Shown here piece after piece: positions 34,456 through 42,962 of a DNA stretch of 46,698 bases. Numbering within the stretch: the first letter of the stretch is position 1; every line of letters begins with the position of its first letter. The DNA lies in contig NZ_LLYA01000179.1 of assembly GCF_001440415.1 (NCBI RefSeq), positions 1-46,698 on the forward strand, given 5' to 3'. Made by a program: the position numbers and the translations under genes. The notes beneath the pieces were generated by a model. It was not told the origin of the DNA, made no database searches, and was given only the letters and a program-made list of their open reading frames with translations. The DNA is from Bradyrhizobium retamae (GTDB lineage Bacteria > Pseudomonadota > Alphaproteobacteria > Rhizobiales > Xanthobacteraceae).

Positions 34456-34796
34456 GGGAGTAGCTCCGGAATGTCGTGCGTGCCATCGGATCGCGCGCGC
34501 ATGTTGAGAATGCCGGTCACCGCGCCGAGATCGAGTTCGCCGTAGAGATGCGGAAACAGCTCGTCGTTGCGCGAACGCTCCCAGCGCAACGCATCCCCCA
34601 GCGCGTCGGCGTCGACCGCGACCAGGAACAGTGCGGTCTGGCCGAAATAATGCTTGCGCGCGGTCTCGGCGACCTGGGACGCGGTCGAAAAATGAATGAA
34701 GCCGTCGCGCAGATCGTCGCTACTTCCCCGGTAGACGCCCTGCCGTTCGGCCTCGCGCCAAGCCGAGGCGGGAGTGATTTTATAGATCGTGGGCAC
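34452..34796 (-). CDS. DUF952-family protein
   Basis: The 114-residue protein begins PTIYKITPASAWREAERQGV and contains DGFIHFSTASQVAETARKHY and LFPHLYGELDLGAV, matching the DUF952 family (PF06108). The fold is said to resemble ADP-ribosyl-transferring enzymes, but no activity is established. The histidine in GFIHFST and the one in FPHLYG are the most family-like polar residues. It overlaps pyrD by four bases, so the two are translationally coupled; why it accompanies pyrD is unknown. Confidence 0.9.
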   Translation of the reverse strand: MPTIYKITPASAWREAERQGVYRGSSDDLRDGFIHFSTASQVAETARKHYFGQTALFLVAVDADALGDALRWERSRNDELFPHLYGELDLGAVTGILNMRARSDGTHDIPELLP

Positions 34797-34982
34797 GGCT
34801 TTCCGGACTTCCTGCTTGTCGTTGAGTCTCTTGGGATTTTCCCGGAAATGGCCGGGTTGGCGGCCGACCGTAAAGGCGGCTCGCGCCTAACTCAAGCGCT
34901 GCGGTTACAGACTTCGGCTGGAAGAATTTGCGCGAGCCGGCCAAATGAGGCAATAATTCCTAGATCGCTTCAGGGATTTTCG

Positions 34983-35633
34983 ATGGCCAGACAGGCCAAG
35001 GCGCAACGCATTCTGACCCACAGCCAGATCTGGACCGCGCTCGACCGGCTGGCGGAACGTGCCGGCATGTCACCCTCGGGTCTTGCCAAGCGCGCCGGCC
35101 TCGATCCCACCACGTTCAACAAATCCAAACGCATCGCCGCCGATGGCCGCGAACGCTGGCCGTCAATGGAATCAGTTTCCAAAGCGCTGGCCGCGACCAA
35201 TTCGTCGGTCGAGACCTTCGTGCAATTGATCGGCGATGGCACGCGCAGCCAACAGTCGGTGCCGCTGCTCGCCCTGGCGCAGGCCGGCGGCGGTCATTTC
35301 GACGATTCCGGCTTTCCCGCCGGCAAGGGCTGGGGCGAGGTGGCGCTGCCGTCGACGAGCGACGAGCATGCCTACGCGCTGGAAATCTCGGGCGACGCGA
35401 TGAGGCCGACCTATCGCGACGGTGACATCATCGTGGTGTCGCCGGGCACGCCGATCCGGCGCGGCGATCGCGTGGTGCTCAAGACGTCAGACGGCGAACT
35501 GATGGTCAAGGAATTGAAGCGCCGGACCACCAAGACCCTGGAACTGCAGTCGCTCAATCCAGCGCATGCCGATCGCACGCTTGAGGCCGACGACGTCGCC
35601 TGGATCGCCAGGATCGTGTGGGCGAGCCAGTAG
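34983..35633 (+). CDS. HTH regulator with S24/LexA-like domain, nucleophile Ser replaced
   Basis: The 216-residue protein pairs an N-terminal helix-turn-helix (MSPSGLAKRAGLDPTTFNKS, residues 29-48) with a C-terminal LexA/S24 fold starting near residue 95. The usual G-D-S-M nucleophile motif reads SGDAMRPTYRDGDIIVV: residue 139 is Ala (codon GCG). The general-base lysine is kept (Lys176 in LMVKELKR). It should bind DNA and dimerise but not self-cleave, unlike LexA or CI. Longer open frame upstream to 34476 is antisense to DUF952 and rejected. A purine-poor leader precedes the ATG. Its target genes are unknown; divergent DUF952-pyrD is the nearest candidate. Confidence 0.88.
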   Translation: MARQAKAQRILTHSQIWTALDRLAERAGMSPSGLAKRAGLDPTTFNKSKRIAADGRERWPSMESVSKALAATNSSVETFVQLIGDGTRSQQSVPLLALAQAGGGHFDDSGFPAGKGWGEVALPSTSDEHAYALEISGDAMRPTYRDGDIIVVSPGTPIRRGDRVVLKTSDGELMVKELKRRTTKTLELQSLNPAHADRTLEADDVAWIARIVWASQ

Positions 35634-35637
35634 GGCG

Positions 35638-35682
35638 GTGTCATCCCTGCGAACGCATACGAACGCAGGGACGACGGAGAGC
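35638..35682. repeat. GTCATCCCTGCGAACG-type hairpin repeat
   Basis: GTCATCCCTGCGAACGCATA faces CGAACGCAGGGACGACGG across a short loop. It is a shorter relative of the 723-848 repeat and lies just after the S24-like gene stop, where it may act as a terminator. Confidence 0.6.
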
Positions 35683-35695
35683 CGGGGCGCGTAAC

Positions 35696-36478
35696 TTACG
35701 TCGCGTAATCAGGCTCTTTGCGGTCCAGCATCCGCTTCAAGGCATCGAAATGCCGCTGGGCGGGAGTCGGTCCCTTGTAGAGATGATCGTCCTTGTAGTC
35801 GCGCTTGGTCTTTTCCACCACAGGCGCAGGGAGCTGTTTCAGCTTCTGCCCGGTCCACATCGCATAGATCTGCACCTGGGCGGCGCGCTCGACGTAATAC
35901 AGCATGTCGTATGCTTCGGCGACGGTCGCGCCGACGGTGGAGATGCCGTGATTGGCCATGAATAGCACGGTCTTGTCACCGATAACTTTAGCGAGCCGCG
36001 CGCCTTCGGCCGGATCGAGCGCCGGGCCGGTATATTCGTCGTCATAGGCGATGGCGCCCGACAGTCCGACCTCGGTCTGGCCGATTTCCTTGATGCGGGG
36101 GTCTTCCAGCCGCGTCAGGGCGCTGGCGTGCGGCATGTGGGTGTGAAACACCGCTTTCGCCTGCGGCAGCGCCTTGTGGATCGGCGCGTGGATGCAATAG
36201 CAGGACCGCTCCACCTCGCCTTCGCCGCTTTTGACCTCGCCGTCGTCGATGCCGACTTCCATGAAGCAGGAGGCCGTGACTTCGGACCAGTGCGTGCCGA
36301 ACGGGATCTGGTAGTAGCGGTCGCTCTTACCCGGCACCACGAATGTCAGATGGTTGAAGATGCCTTCGGAAAATCCCTGGATGAAGGCCAGCCGGTGCGC
36401 GGCCGCGAGATCGACCCGCGCCTGCCATTCCTCGGCGCTGTACTCGCTGAGCGACTTCGGCGAAACCTGGAACTGCAT
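35696..36478 (-). CDS. Class II aldolase/adducin-family protein
   Basis: The 260-residue protein has the class II aldolase fold. The zinc-binding histidines are seen in AVFHTHMPHASAL and the third in LFMANHGISTVG. The N-terminal segment has GIFNHLTFVVPG and YYQIPFGTHWSEVTASCFM. Family members include fuculose-phosphate aldolase and decarboxylases, but several lineages act on unphosphorylated or unknown substrates. It has AGGGAG eight bases before the ATG. The longer frame upstream to 36571 is rejected. No sugar kinase or isomerase gene is adjacent, so a pathway cannot be named. Confidence 0.9.
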   Translation of the reverse strand: MQFQVSPKSLSEYSAEEWQARVDLAAAHRLAFIQGFSEGIFNHLTFVVPGKSDRYYQIPFGTHWSEVTASCFMEVGIDDGEVKSGEGEVERSCYCIHAPIHKALPQAKAVFHTHMPHASALTRLEDPRIKEIGQTEVGLSGAIAYDDEYTGPALDPAEGARLAKVIGDKTVLFMANHGISTVGATVAEAYDMLYYVERAAQVQIYAMWTGQKLKQLPAPVVEKTKRDYKDDHLYKGPTPAQRHFDALKRMLDRKEPDYAT

Positions 36479-36639
36479 GAGCTTTCTCCCTAATGCGCTT
36501 ATTTGCTGGCCCCTCGGTGGAGCTTTGACGGCTGTTATGCGCAGTAGTGTAGCGCAATCCGGCGCCGCCATGGCTGAAATTGCGGCGGACCTGCCATCCC
36601 GGTTTGCGGGTCCGAGCCGCAGCCAGGCCCTCCGGTGCC

Positions 36640-36678
36640 GTCCCGGCCTTGAGCCTGCGTTCGCAGGGACGACCGAGA
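36640..36678. repeat. GTCCCGGCCTTGAGCCTGCG repeat fragment
   Basis: CCTGCGTTCGCAGGGACGAC at the right matches one arm of the GTCGTCCCTGCGAACG repeat group, and GTCCCGGCC precedes it. It lies in the short gap between lysK and the aldolase gene. Confidence 0.45.
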
Positions 36679-36681
36679 CAG

Positions 36682-38325
36682 CTACGCACTCCTTGCGAGC
36701 GCGCCGTCGATCATCGCCACCGCATTCCCAGCGCCGTACACCGCGACGAACGAGCCGAAGCGCGGGCCCTTCTCCTGGCCGAGCAGCACCTGGTAGAGCA
36801 TGTTGAACCAGTCGAGGGAGACACCGGGCCGGCCGTCCTTGCCCTTCTTGACAGGATCGAGGAACGGCTCGCGGCGGCCGATCTCATAGACCACGTTCTG
36901 GATGTCTTCGGCGCTCGATCCCGCCGGCATGTTCGACAGCGCGTCGCGCAGATCCTGCAGCGCGGCGCGCTCGCTGTCGGTCGGCTCGCGGAACTTCTTG
37001 GTCGGCGCCACGAAGTCGCGATAGTAGTTGATGGCGTAGCCGACCATCGCGTCCAGCTTCGGGTGCGTTTGCGGCGTGACGCCCGGACGATAGCGGCCGA
37101 TAAAGCCCCATAGCGTTTCGGCGTTCTCCGCATTTGACGACGACACCAAGGTCAGCAGGAGCTGGAAGGTGACGGGCATGTCCGCCTTCGGCGGCTTGCC
37201 GGAATGGATGTGCCAGACCGGATTGGCGAGCTGCTGCTTGGCATCCTGCCGCGTGAAGCCGTCGAGGAACTGCTGATAGTCGTCGACATTGCGCGGGATG
37301 ACGTCGAAATAGAGCCGCTTCGCCGCCTTCGGTTCGCGATACATGAACAGCGACAGCGATTCCGGCGAGGCGTAACGCAGCCATTCGTCGATGGTGAGCC
37401 CGTTGCCCTTCGACTTCGAAATCTTCTGGCCCTTTTCGTCGAGGAACAGCTCGTAGTTGAAGCCCTCCGGCGGCGTGCCGCCGAGCGCCGAGCAGATCTT
37501 GCCCGACAACTTCACGGAGTCGATCAGGTCCTTGCCGGCCATTTCGTAGTCGACGCCAAGCGCAAACCAGCGCATCGCCCAGTCAGGCTTCCATTGCAGC
37601 TTGCAATGCCCGCCGGTGACGGGGACCGTGACGCGCTCCTTGGTCGCGGGATCGTCATAGGAGACGGTGCCGGCCTTCACATCGTGCTCGATGATCGGGA
37701 CATACAACACCATCCCGGTGCGCGGGCAGATCGGCAGGAACGGCGAATAAGTCGCCGCGCGTTCCTCGCGCAAGCTGGGCAGCATGATCTTCATGACGGC
37801 GTCGAGCCGTTCCAGCATGCGCAGCAGCGCGGCGTCGAACCTGCCCGACGTGTAGTAGTCGGTCGACGAGGCGAATTCATAGTCGAAGCCGAAGGTATCG
37901 AGGAACGCGCGCAGCCGCGCATTGTTGTGCGCGCCGAACGACGGGTACTCGTTGGAGAACGGATCTGGTATCCGCGACAACGGCTTGCCGAGATGTGACG
38001 CCAGCATCTCCTTGTTCGGCACATTGTCCGGCACCTTGCGCAGGCCGTCCATGTCGTCGGAGAATGCGAGCAGCCGGGTCTTGATCTTGTCCTCGGTCAG
38101 CACGCGAAAGGCGTGGCGGACCATAGTGGTGCGCGCGACCTCGCCGAAGGTGCCGATATGGGGCAGGCCCGAGGGACCGTAGCCGGTCTCGAACAGCACC
38201 TCGTCCTTCGGATTTTTCTTCAGCCGCGCGACAATGGTCTTGGCCTGCTCGAACGGCCAGGCGTTGGATTGTTCGGCGAGCGCACGCAAATCGCTCGGGC
38301 TAAAGGCATGGTCGATGACGGACAT
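36682..38325 (-). CDS. lysK: Lysyl-tRNA synthetase, class I
   Basis: The 547-residue enzyme charges tRNA-Lys. It is the class I form, with a Rossmann catalytic domain: the HIGH-type motif is PHIGTF (residues 55-60) and the KMSKS-type motif is KISKSKGNG (301-309). The common bacterial enzyme is class II and has neither. Other family segments are ETGYGPSGLPHIG, FGAHNNARLRAFLDTFGFDY and GKICSALGGTPPEGFNYELF. Class I is found in archaea, spirochaetes and most alphaproteobacteria, which agrees with the inferred host. The symbol lysS is also used. No class II copy lies in this window. Confidence 0.96.
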   Translation of the reverse strand: MSVIDHAFSPSDLRALAEQSNAWPFEQAKTIVARLKKNPKDEVLFETGYGPSGLPHIGTFGEVARTTMVRHAFRVLTEDKIKTRLLAFSDDMDGLRKVPDNVPNKEMLASHLGKPLSRIPDPFSNEYPSFGAHNNARLRAFLDTFGFDYEFASSTDYYTSGRFDAALLRMLERLDAVMKIMLPSLREERAATYSPFLPICPRTGMVLYVPIIEHDVKAGTVSYDDPATKERVTVPVTGGHCKLQWKPDWAMRWFALGVDYEMAGKDLIDSVKLSGKICSALGGTPPEGFNYELFLDEKGQKISKSKGNGLTIDEWLRYASPESLSLFMYREPKAAKRLYFDVIPRNVDDYQQFLDGFTRQDAKQQLANPVWHIHSGKPPKADMPVTFQLLLTLVSSSNAENAETLWGFIGRYRPGVTPQTHPKLDAMVGYAINYYRDFVAPTKKFREPTDSERAALQDLRDALSNMPAGSSAEDIQNVVYEIGRREPFLDPVKKGKDGRPGVSLDWFNMLYQVLLGQEKGPRFGSFVAVYGAGNAVAMIDGALARSA

Positions 38326-38367
38326 CAGAATGGCTCTCTCCGGGGGCCGGGAAACGGCTGGTTATAG

Positions 38368-38451
38368 CCGTCATTGCGAGCGAAGCGAAGCAATCCATAA
38401 CGGCTTGCTGAGACATGGATTGCTTCGTCGCTTCGCTCCTCGCAATGACGG
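38368..38451. repeat. GTCATTGCGAGCGAAGCGAAG palindromic repeat
   Basis: CCGTCATTGCGAGCGAAGCG and AAGCAATCCAT are mirrored by ATGGATTGCTTCG and TTCGCTCCTCGCAATGACGG. The loop is AACGGCTTGCTGAGAC. It is a near-perfect long hairpin upstream of lysK. This is a form I recall as very common in Bradyrhizobium and Rhodopseudomonas genomes. Confidence 0.85.
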
Positions 38452-38458
38452 GAAGCGG

Positions 38459-39376
38459 TCAAAACGGACTGATCGAAAAATACCGCAGCCACAGATCGGT
38501 GAAGCGGCCTTTTTCCCAGATTCGGAACAGCGCCCAGTTCAGCGACGTCCGCAGCAGATCATTGCCCTTGCGCACCGCGATCCCGATGCCTTCGCCGAAA
38601 TAGCGGCTCTCGACGAAGGGCCCGCCGGAAAAGGCGCAGCATTCCGCGGAATCGGTGCCGTTAATCCAGAACGCCAGCGAGATCGCATCGCCGAAGATGA
38701 AGTCGACCTCGCTCCGCCTGAGCGCCAGCCGCAGCGCGTCGTCGTTGGGATAGGATTTGATCTCGGCGTCGGTGAACATCGCCTTCAGATAGGCCTCGTG
38801 CGAAGTGCCGGCGATGACGCCGACCTTCTTGCCTTCGAGATATTCCGGGCGGATCTCCGGCATCACGGCGTCGCGCCGCGACACGAAGCGCGCCGGCGCG
38901 CGGTAATAGGGATCGGTGAAGTCGAGCCGGGCGCGCAGGGCCGGCGTCACAGCCATGGAAGCGATAATGGCGTCGCCGCGATTGCTAGTGATGGCGTCGA
39001 CCAACGTCTCGAACCGGCGCATCTGGATGGTGCAGGAAATCTTGATCTCGTCGCACAGCGCGCGCGCTAGATCGACGTTGAAGCCGGCGGGATTGCCGTC
39101 GGGACCGGTAAAGTTGAACGGCGGGTAATCGGTCTCGGTCAGGAACCGGATCACCGTGAGGCGCGACATGTCGGGCCGGTCCGGGCGCCGCCGCGGGTCC
39201 CAGAAGCCGGGCACCGCCTGCGGGGCCGCCTCGACCGCGGTGCGGGGTTGGGTTTGCGCCTGCGCCGCATTACCGCCGACAGCCGTCAACGCGCACGCGA
39301 TCGACAGCCCGACCAGCCACGTGCTGATGGTTCGATGCAGTCCTGCATTGGTTAACTGGACGTTAAGATATGACAT
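38459..39376 (-). CDS. Periplasmic solute-binding protein, SBP_bac_3 family
   Basis: The 305-residue protein has a signal peptide (hydrophobic TWLVGLSIACALTAVGGNAA, cleavage likely near AAQAQ). A Pro-rich linker follows (DPRRRPDRPD), then a type II periplasmic binding fold: FLTETDYPPFNFTGPDGNPA, FNVDLARALCDEI, GDAIIASMAVTPALRARLDFTD (in two segments) and KKVGVIAGTSHEAYLKAMF. This family binds polar amino acids, opines or related compounds for ABC importers. No permease gene is adjacent. It starts at the ATG at 39376; an in-frame TTG at 39385 is the alternative. Confidence 0.88.
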   Translation of the reverse strand: MSYLNVQLTNAGLHRTISTWLVGLSIACALTAVGGNAAQAQTQPRTAVEAAPQAVPGFWDPRRRPDRPDMSRLTVIRFLTETDYPPFNFTGPDGNPAGFNVDLARALCDEIKISCTIQMRRFETLVDAITSNRGDAIIASMAVTPALRARLDFTDPYYRAPARFVSRRDAVMPEIRPEYLEGKKVGVIAGTSHEAYLKAMFTDAEIKSYPNDDALRLALRRSEVDFIFGDAISLAFWINGTDSAECCAFSGGPFVESRYFGEGIGIAVRKGNDLLRTSLNWALFRIWEKGRFTDLWLRYFSISPF

Positions 39377-39466
39377 CTTCGGCAATGGCTTTGCGGAATT
39401 TCACGGCCTTATAGACCATCCGGCCCGCGATGCGAGGCCGTTTTCGCTCCTCGGCCAGCTTGCCGC

Positions 39467-40057
39467 TCAGAGATACCGTTTCAAATCCTTCGCGGCTTCC
39501 TCGGGCGTCCGTTTCAGGTTGAAGGGCGCTACGAAATTGCCATCGCGATCCATCAGATAGACCAGCGCGGTGTGATCCATGGTGTAATCGCCGTCCTTGA
39601 GCGGGACTTTTTTTGCATAGACCCGGTAGGCCGAGAGCACCTTTGCGATCGCCTCCGGATTGCCGGTCAGCCCCTTCAAATGCGGGTCGAAGCTGGAGAG
39701 ATAGTCCTTCATCGCGGCCGTCGTGTCGCGCTCGGGATCGACGGAGACGAACCAGGCGTTGACGCGATCGGCATCGCTGCCCATTGCCTTCAGCACTTCC
39801 GATATCTCGAACAGCGCGGTCGGACAGACATCTGGGCAATGGGTGAAGCCGAAGAAGATCAGTGTCGGCTTGCCCTTTAAATTCTGCTCGGTGACGGTCT
39901 GGCCGGCCTGGTCGGTCAGTTGAAACGGTCCGCCGATCGCGGCCGGCGCCGTGACGGTTCGCAAGCCGCCCATTGCCCACAGCATGATCGTCAGCCCGAC
40001 CGCGAGGCTCGCGGCGAAGGCAGCGATAATCACCAGCGGGCGAATGGTCCGGTCCAT
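39467..40057 (-). CDS. SCO1/SenC-family copper chaperone
   Basis: The 196-residue protein has one N-terminal membrane anchor (residues 8-30, VIIAAFAASLAVGLTIMLWAM) and a thioredoxin-like domain in the periplasm. The copper-binding CxxxC is FGFTHCPDVCPTALFE, and the conserved histidine is in TMDHTALVYLMD. SCO proteins deliver copper to the CuA centre of cytochrome c oxidase or act as thiol reductases. It follows a 64-residue membrane protein gene by 23 bases on the same strand. No oxidase structural genes are in the window. Confidence 0.94.
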   Translation of the reverse strand: MDRTIRPLVIIAAFAASLAVGLTIMLWAMGGLRTVTAPAAIGGPFQLTDQAGQTVTEQNLKGKPTLIFFGFTHCPDVCPTALFEISEVLKAMGSDADRVNAWFVSVDPERDTTAAMKDYLSSFDPHLKGLTGNPEAIAKVLSAYRVYAKKVPLKDGDYTMDHTALVYLMDRDGNFVAPFNLKRTPEEAAKDLKRYL

Positions 40058-40080
40058 GTCAGGAATTCCTTATTGCCCGG

Positions 40081-40275
40081 TCAGAAGCAGGCCGAGATGC
40101 CGGCGGCGATCATTTCGAAAAACACCGTGGTGCCGTAATGGAACCACAATGCAGCCGCGCCGAGCACGGCCACCGCACCGAGGCCGGCAGCGCTCCAGAC
40201 GATGACGGACGCGACCCTGCCCTGACGCGGGGCTGCCGCCATCATTCGGACTTGCGTGGAAATCGGCTGAACCAT
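40081..40275 (-). CDS. Small single-TM protein upstream of the SCO gene
   Basis: The 64-residue protein has a short basic N terminus (MVQPISTQVRMMAAAPRQGR), one membrane segment (SVIVWSAAGLGAVAVLGAAA) and a C-terminal FHYGTTVFFEMIAAGISACF. An FHYG-TxVFFE tail of this type is, as I recall, conserved in small proteins beside SCO genes in related bacteria, which favours a real gene and a link to oxidase assembly; that link is inference. The ATG at 40275 has no strong ribosome binding site. The open frame continues upstream to 40560 across a terminator and into another gene, so the long version is rejected. Confidence 0.65.
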   Translation of the reverse strand: MVQPISTQVRMMAAAPRQGRVASVIVWSAAGLGAVAVLGAAALWFHYGTTVFFEMIAAGISACF

Positions 40276-40367
40276 GGGGTTCAGATAGGGCCAGTTCCCG
40301 ATGCAGGCAAGCGGAATGGCCGCGCCCGACATCACGTCACGCGGAGGGCAAGTCGGGCGAGAGGTAC

Positions 40368-40401
40368 ACAAAAAAGCAAATGGCCGGAACAAGTCCGGCC
40401 A
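40368..40401 (-). terminator. Rho-independent terminator for the exported ClpP-like gene
   Basis: Read on the minus strand, TGGCCGGA-CTTGT-TCCGGCCA is followed by TTTGCTTTTTTG. It lies 33 bases after the stop of the gene at 40434-40904 and separates it from the 64-residue gene. Confidence 0.85.
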
Positions 40402-40433
40402 CCGCGTTACTTTTGGCGAAACGCCCGCTCGGT

Positions 40434-40904
40434 TCAGCGCGAAGCGGGCTTGTTCGAGGACGCCTGGGCGTCGAGATAGCAGGGCCTGTACATCGCCTGA
40501 AGCTGCTTGCCACGCAGGAAGAGCATGCGCTGGGTCAGGCCGCCACGCGCCGCGATCCACCTCCGTACCGGCGGCGGATACATCGAATACAGCATCTGGG
40601 TTGCTTCAGGGTTGGTGATGGCACGGCCGTTGGCGCCGAAATCCCAGGCGGCATGGAAGCCGAGATTGGCGTGCGAGGTAACGCAGATCCGATCATGGGG
40701 AACCGCGCCGAGCACGATGGTGCAGGCCGAGGCGCACAGGCCGTCAATGATCACGGTTTCGCCCGAGGTGCGCAGGCCCTGGTATTTGTCGACATAGGTG
40801 CCGATCCGGCCGCCGCGATCGTCGGCTATCCGCACCACTGCCTGGCTCGCCCCCACTCCTGCCAGCAGCAGTACCGCGGCAAGCAACCCCGTCACCAGCT
40901 TCAT
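40434..40904 (-). CDS. Exported ClpP-like protein (COG3904-like, short form)
   Basis: The 156-residue protein has a signal peptide (MKLVTGLLAAVLLLAGVGAS, cleavage near SQA) and a compact ClpP/crotonase-like core. IIDGLCASACTIVLGAV carries the candidate nucleophile Ser59, and LGFHAAWDFG carries His84. This is the same CASAC-then-His arrangement as the protein encoded at 14858-15661. Additional cysteines (VC/CYLDA region and RICVTSH) could form disulfides. It is expected in the periplasm; substrate and activity are unknown. The ATG at 40904 begins the signal peptide; an in-frame start at 40922 would add six residues. A terminator follows. Confidence 0.78.
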   Translation of the reverse strand: MKLVTGLLAAVLLLAGVGASQAVVRIADDRGGRIGTYVDKYQGLRTSGETVIIDGLCASACTIVLGAVPHDRICVTSHANLGFHAAWDFGANGRAITNPEATQMLYSMYPPPVRRWIAARGGLTQRMLFLRGKQLQAMYRPCYLDAQASSNKPASR

Positions 40905-41183
40905 ATCCCGCCCCAGGTCCAAAAATGTCGAAACCGAATCTGATCGTCTTCGTGATGCAAGGCGTAGCGTCGTTTGAGATCGTGATTTTGTCTAGGCAGC
41001 CACAGCTAGTCAAAACAAATTCAAATTAAGTGTTGCTTGGCCGCTGCACCCGCCGCGCGCAAAGGTCCCAAACTGGAACAAACGACTCTTGCCGAGGTGG
41101 CGATGCGTTACAGCAGAGTCCGATTGCCGTTGACCGCGCGCGAGGACGCGGGCTTGAATCAAAACGGCACGGGGGAGGAAACG

Positions 41184-42842
41184 ATGGCTGACGATGCAGA
41201 CGTAATTGTGGTCGGCGGTGGCTTGGCGGGGCTGGTCGCGGCGACGGAGATCGCTGATGCCGGCAAGCGCGTCATTGTCGTCGACCAGGAAGGCGAACAA
41301 AGCCTTGGCGGACAAGCCTTTTGGTCGTTCGGTGGATTGTTTCTGGTCGACTCTCCCGAACAGCGCCGGCTCGGCATTAAGGATTCGTTTGATCTCGCAT
41401 TGCAGGATTGGATGGGCACCGCGGGCTTCGACCGCGACGACGACCATTGGCCGAAGCGATGGGCGGAAGCCTATGTCGCGTTCGCGGCCGGCGAGAAGCG
41501 GGACTGGCTGCGTGCGATGGGCCACCGTATTTTTCCGGTGGTCGGCTGGGCCGAGCGCGGCGGCTATGACGCGATGGGCCACGGCAATTCGGTGCCGCGC
41601 TTTCACGTCACCTGGGGCACTGGCCCCGGTATCGTCGAGCCGTTCGAACGCCGCGCGCGCGAAGCGCAAAAAAATGGCCGGTTAACGTTCAAGTTCCGCC
41701 ACCGCGTCGACACACTCATGATGACGAACGGCGCGGTCGAGGGAGTCGGCGGCTCGGTGCTCGAGCCCGATAGCGTCGAGCGCGGCAAGAGTTCCTCGCG
41801 CCAGGTCGTCGGCGATTTCACGCTGCGTGCGCAGGCCGTGATCGTCGCTTCCGGCGGCATTGGCGGCAATCACGACATGGTCCGGCAGAACTGGCCGAAG
41901 CGGCTGGGCGCGCCGCCGAAGTTCATGATCTCCGGCGTGCCCGAACATGTCGACGGCCGCATGATCGGCATCACCGAGGCCGCTGGCGCGCGGCTGATCA
42001 ACCGCGACCGGATGTGGCACTATGTCGAGGGCATCCGGAACTGGAACCCGATCTGGCCGCGCCACGGCATCCGTATCCTGCCCGGCCCTTCCTCGATGTG
42101 GTTCGACGCCGCGGGCAAGCGTCTGCCCGCGCCGCTCTTCCCCGGCTCCGACACGCTCGGCCAGCTGCAATACATCATGTCGACCGGCTACGATTACTCC
42201 TGGTTCATCCTGACCCAGAGCATCATCAAAAAGGAGTTCGCGCTCTCCGGCTCCGAGCAGAATCCCGACCTCACGGGCAAGAGCTGGCGCATGACGATCA
42301 AGCGCGCCACCAACAAGGGGGCGCCGGCGCCGGTGGAAGCGTTCAAGCAGAACGGCGCCGATTTCATCGTGCGCGACAATCTCGGCGACCTCGTCAGCGC
42401 GATGAACGCCCTCGCCGGCAGCGACCTGCTCAAGCACGATCACATCAAGGCGCAGATCGAGGCGCGCGACCGCGAGATCACCAACCCCTACGTCAAGGAC
42501 GCGCAGGTGATGAACCTGCACAATGCGCGCCGCTACATCGGCGACAAATTGATCCGCACCGCAAAGCCGCATCGGATTCTCGACCCCGAGCACGGCCCGC
42601 TGATCGCGGTCAAGCTCCACATATTGACGCGCAAGACGCTGGGCGGTTTCGAAACCGATCTTGACTCGCGCGTGTTCGGCACCAACGGCGAGATCATCAG
42701 GGGCCTGTACGCCGCCGGCGAAGCCGCCGGATTCGGTGGCGGCGGCATGCATGGCTACCGCTCGCTGGAAGGCACCTTCCTCGGCGGCTGTCTGTTCTCG
42801 GGGAGGAATGCGGGACGCGCGGCGGCAAAGGCGGCTTCCTGA
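41184..42842 (+). CDS. FAD-binding dehydrogenase (COG3573-like, KstD-related)
   Basis: The 552-residue flavoprotein begins with an FAD Rossmann motif, DVIVVGGGLAGLVAATEIAD (residues 5-24), then VIVVDQEGEQSLGGQAFWS. It belongs to the fumarate reductase/3-ketosteroid dehydrogenase superfamily, shown also by AVIVASGGIGGNHDMVRQNW and the C-terminal FAD loop LYAAGEAAGFGGGGMHGYRS. COG3573-type members have no established substrate, so steroid dehydrogenation should not be assumed. The start has a GGGGGAGGA ribosome binding site four bases from the ATG. The frame upstream to 41037 is rejected. It stands apart from neighbours by more than 100 bases on each side. Confidence 0.88.
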   Translation: MADDADVIVVGGGLAGLVAATEIADAGKRVIVVDQEGEQSLGGQAFWSFGGLFLVDSPEQRRLGIKDSFDLALQDWMGTAGFDRDDDHWPKRWAEAYVAFAAGEKRDWLRAMGHRIFPVVGWAERGGYDAMGHGNSVPRFHVTWGTGPGIVEPFERRAREAQKNGRLTFKFRHRVDTLMMTNGAVEGVGGSVLEPDSVERGKSSSRQVVGDFTLRAQAVIVASGGIGGNHDMVRQNWPKRLGAPPKFMISGVPEHVDGRMIGITEAAGARLINRDRMWHYVEGIRNWNPIWPRHGIRILPGPSSMWFDAAGKRLPAPLFPGSDTLGQLQYIMSTGYDYSWFILTQSIIKKEFALSGSEQNPDLTGKSWRMTIKRATNKGAPAPVEAFKQNGADFIVRDNLGDLVSAMNALAGSDLLKHDHIKAQIEARDREITNPYVKDAQVMNLHNARRYIGDKLIRTAKPHRILDPEHGPLIAVKLHILTRKTLGGFETDLDSRVFGTNGEIIRGLYAAGEAAGFGGGGMHGYRSLEGTFLGGCLFSGRNAGRAAAKAAS

Positions 42843-42845
42843 TTT

Positions 42846-42885
42846 CTCGCCGCGATGGCCGGGCTTGTCCCGGCATGGCGGCTCC
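42846..42885. repeat. Short GCCGGG hairpin repeat
   Basis: GATGGCCGGGCTTGTCCCGGCATGGC contains GCCGGG-CTTGT-CCCGGC directly after the flavoprotein stop. It lacks a T tract, so it may be a repeat fragment with mild terminator activity. Confidence 0.5.
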
Positions 42886-42962
42886 AAGCTCAATGCAAAT
42901 AACGCAGTGGCGCACAGGACACGAGCGCGCTAAGTAACCGCCGCCCCTATCAGGAGAACAAT

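Noticed and set aside
40276..40560. Long N-terminal extension of the 64-residue SCO-linked protein
   Set aside because: It would run through a Rho-independent terminator and part of the upstream gene, and it is not protein-like.
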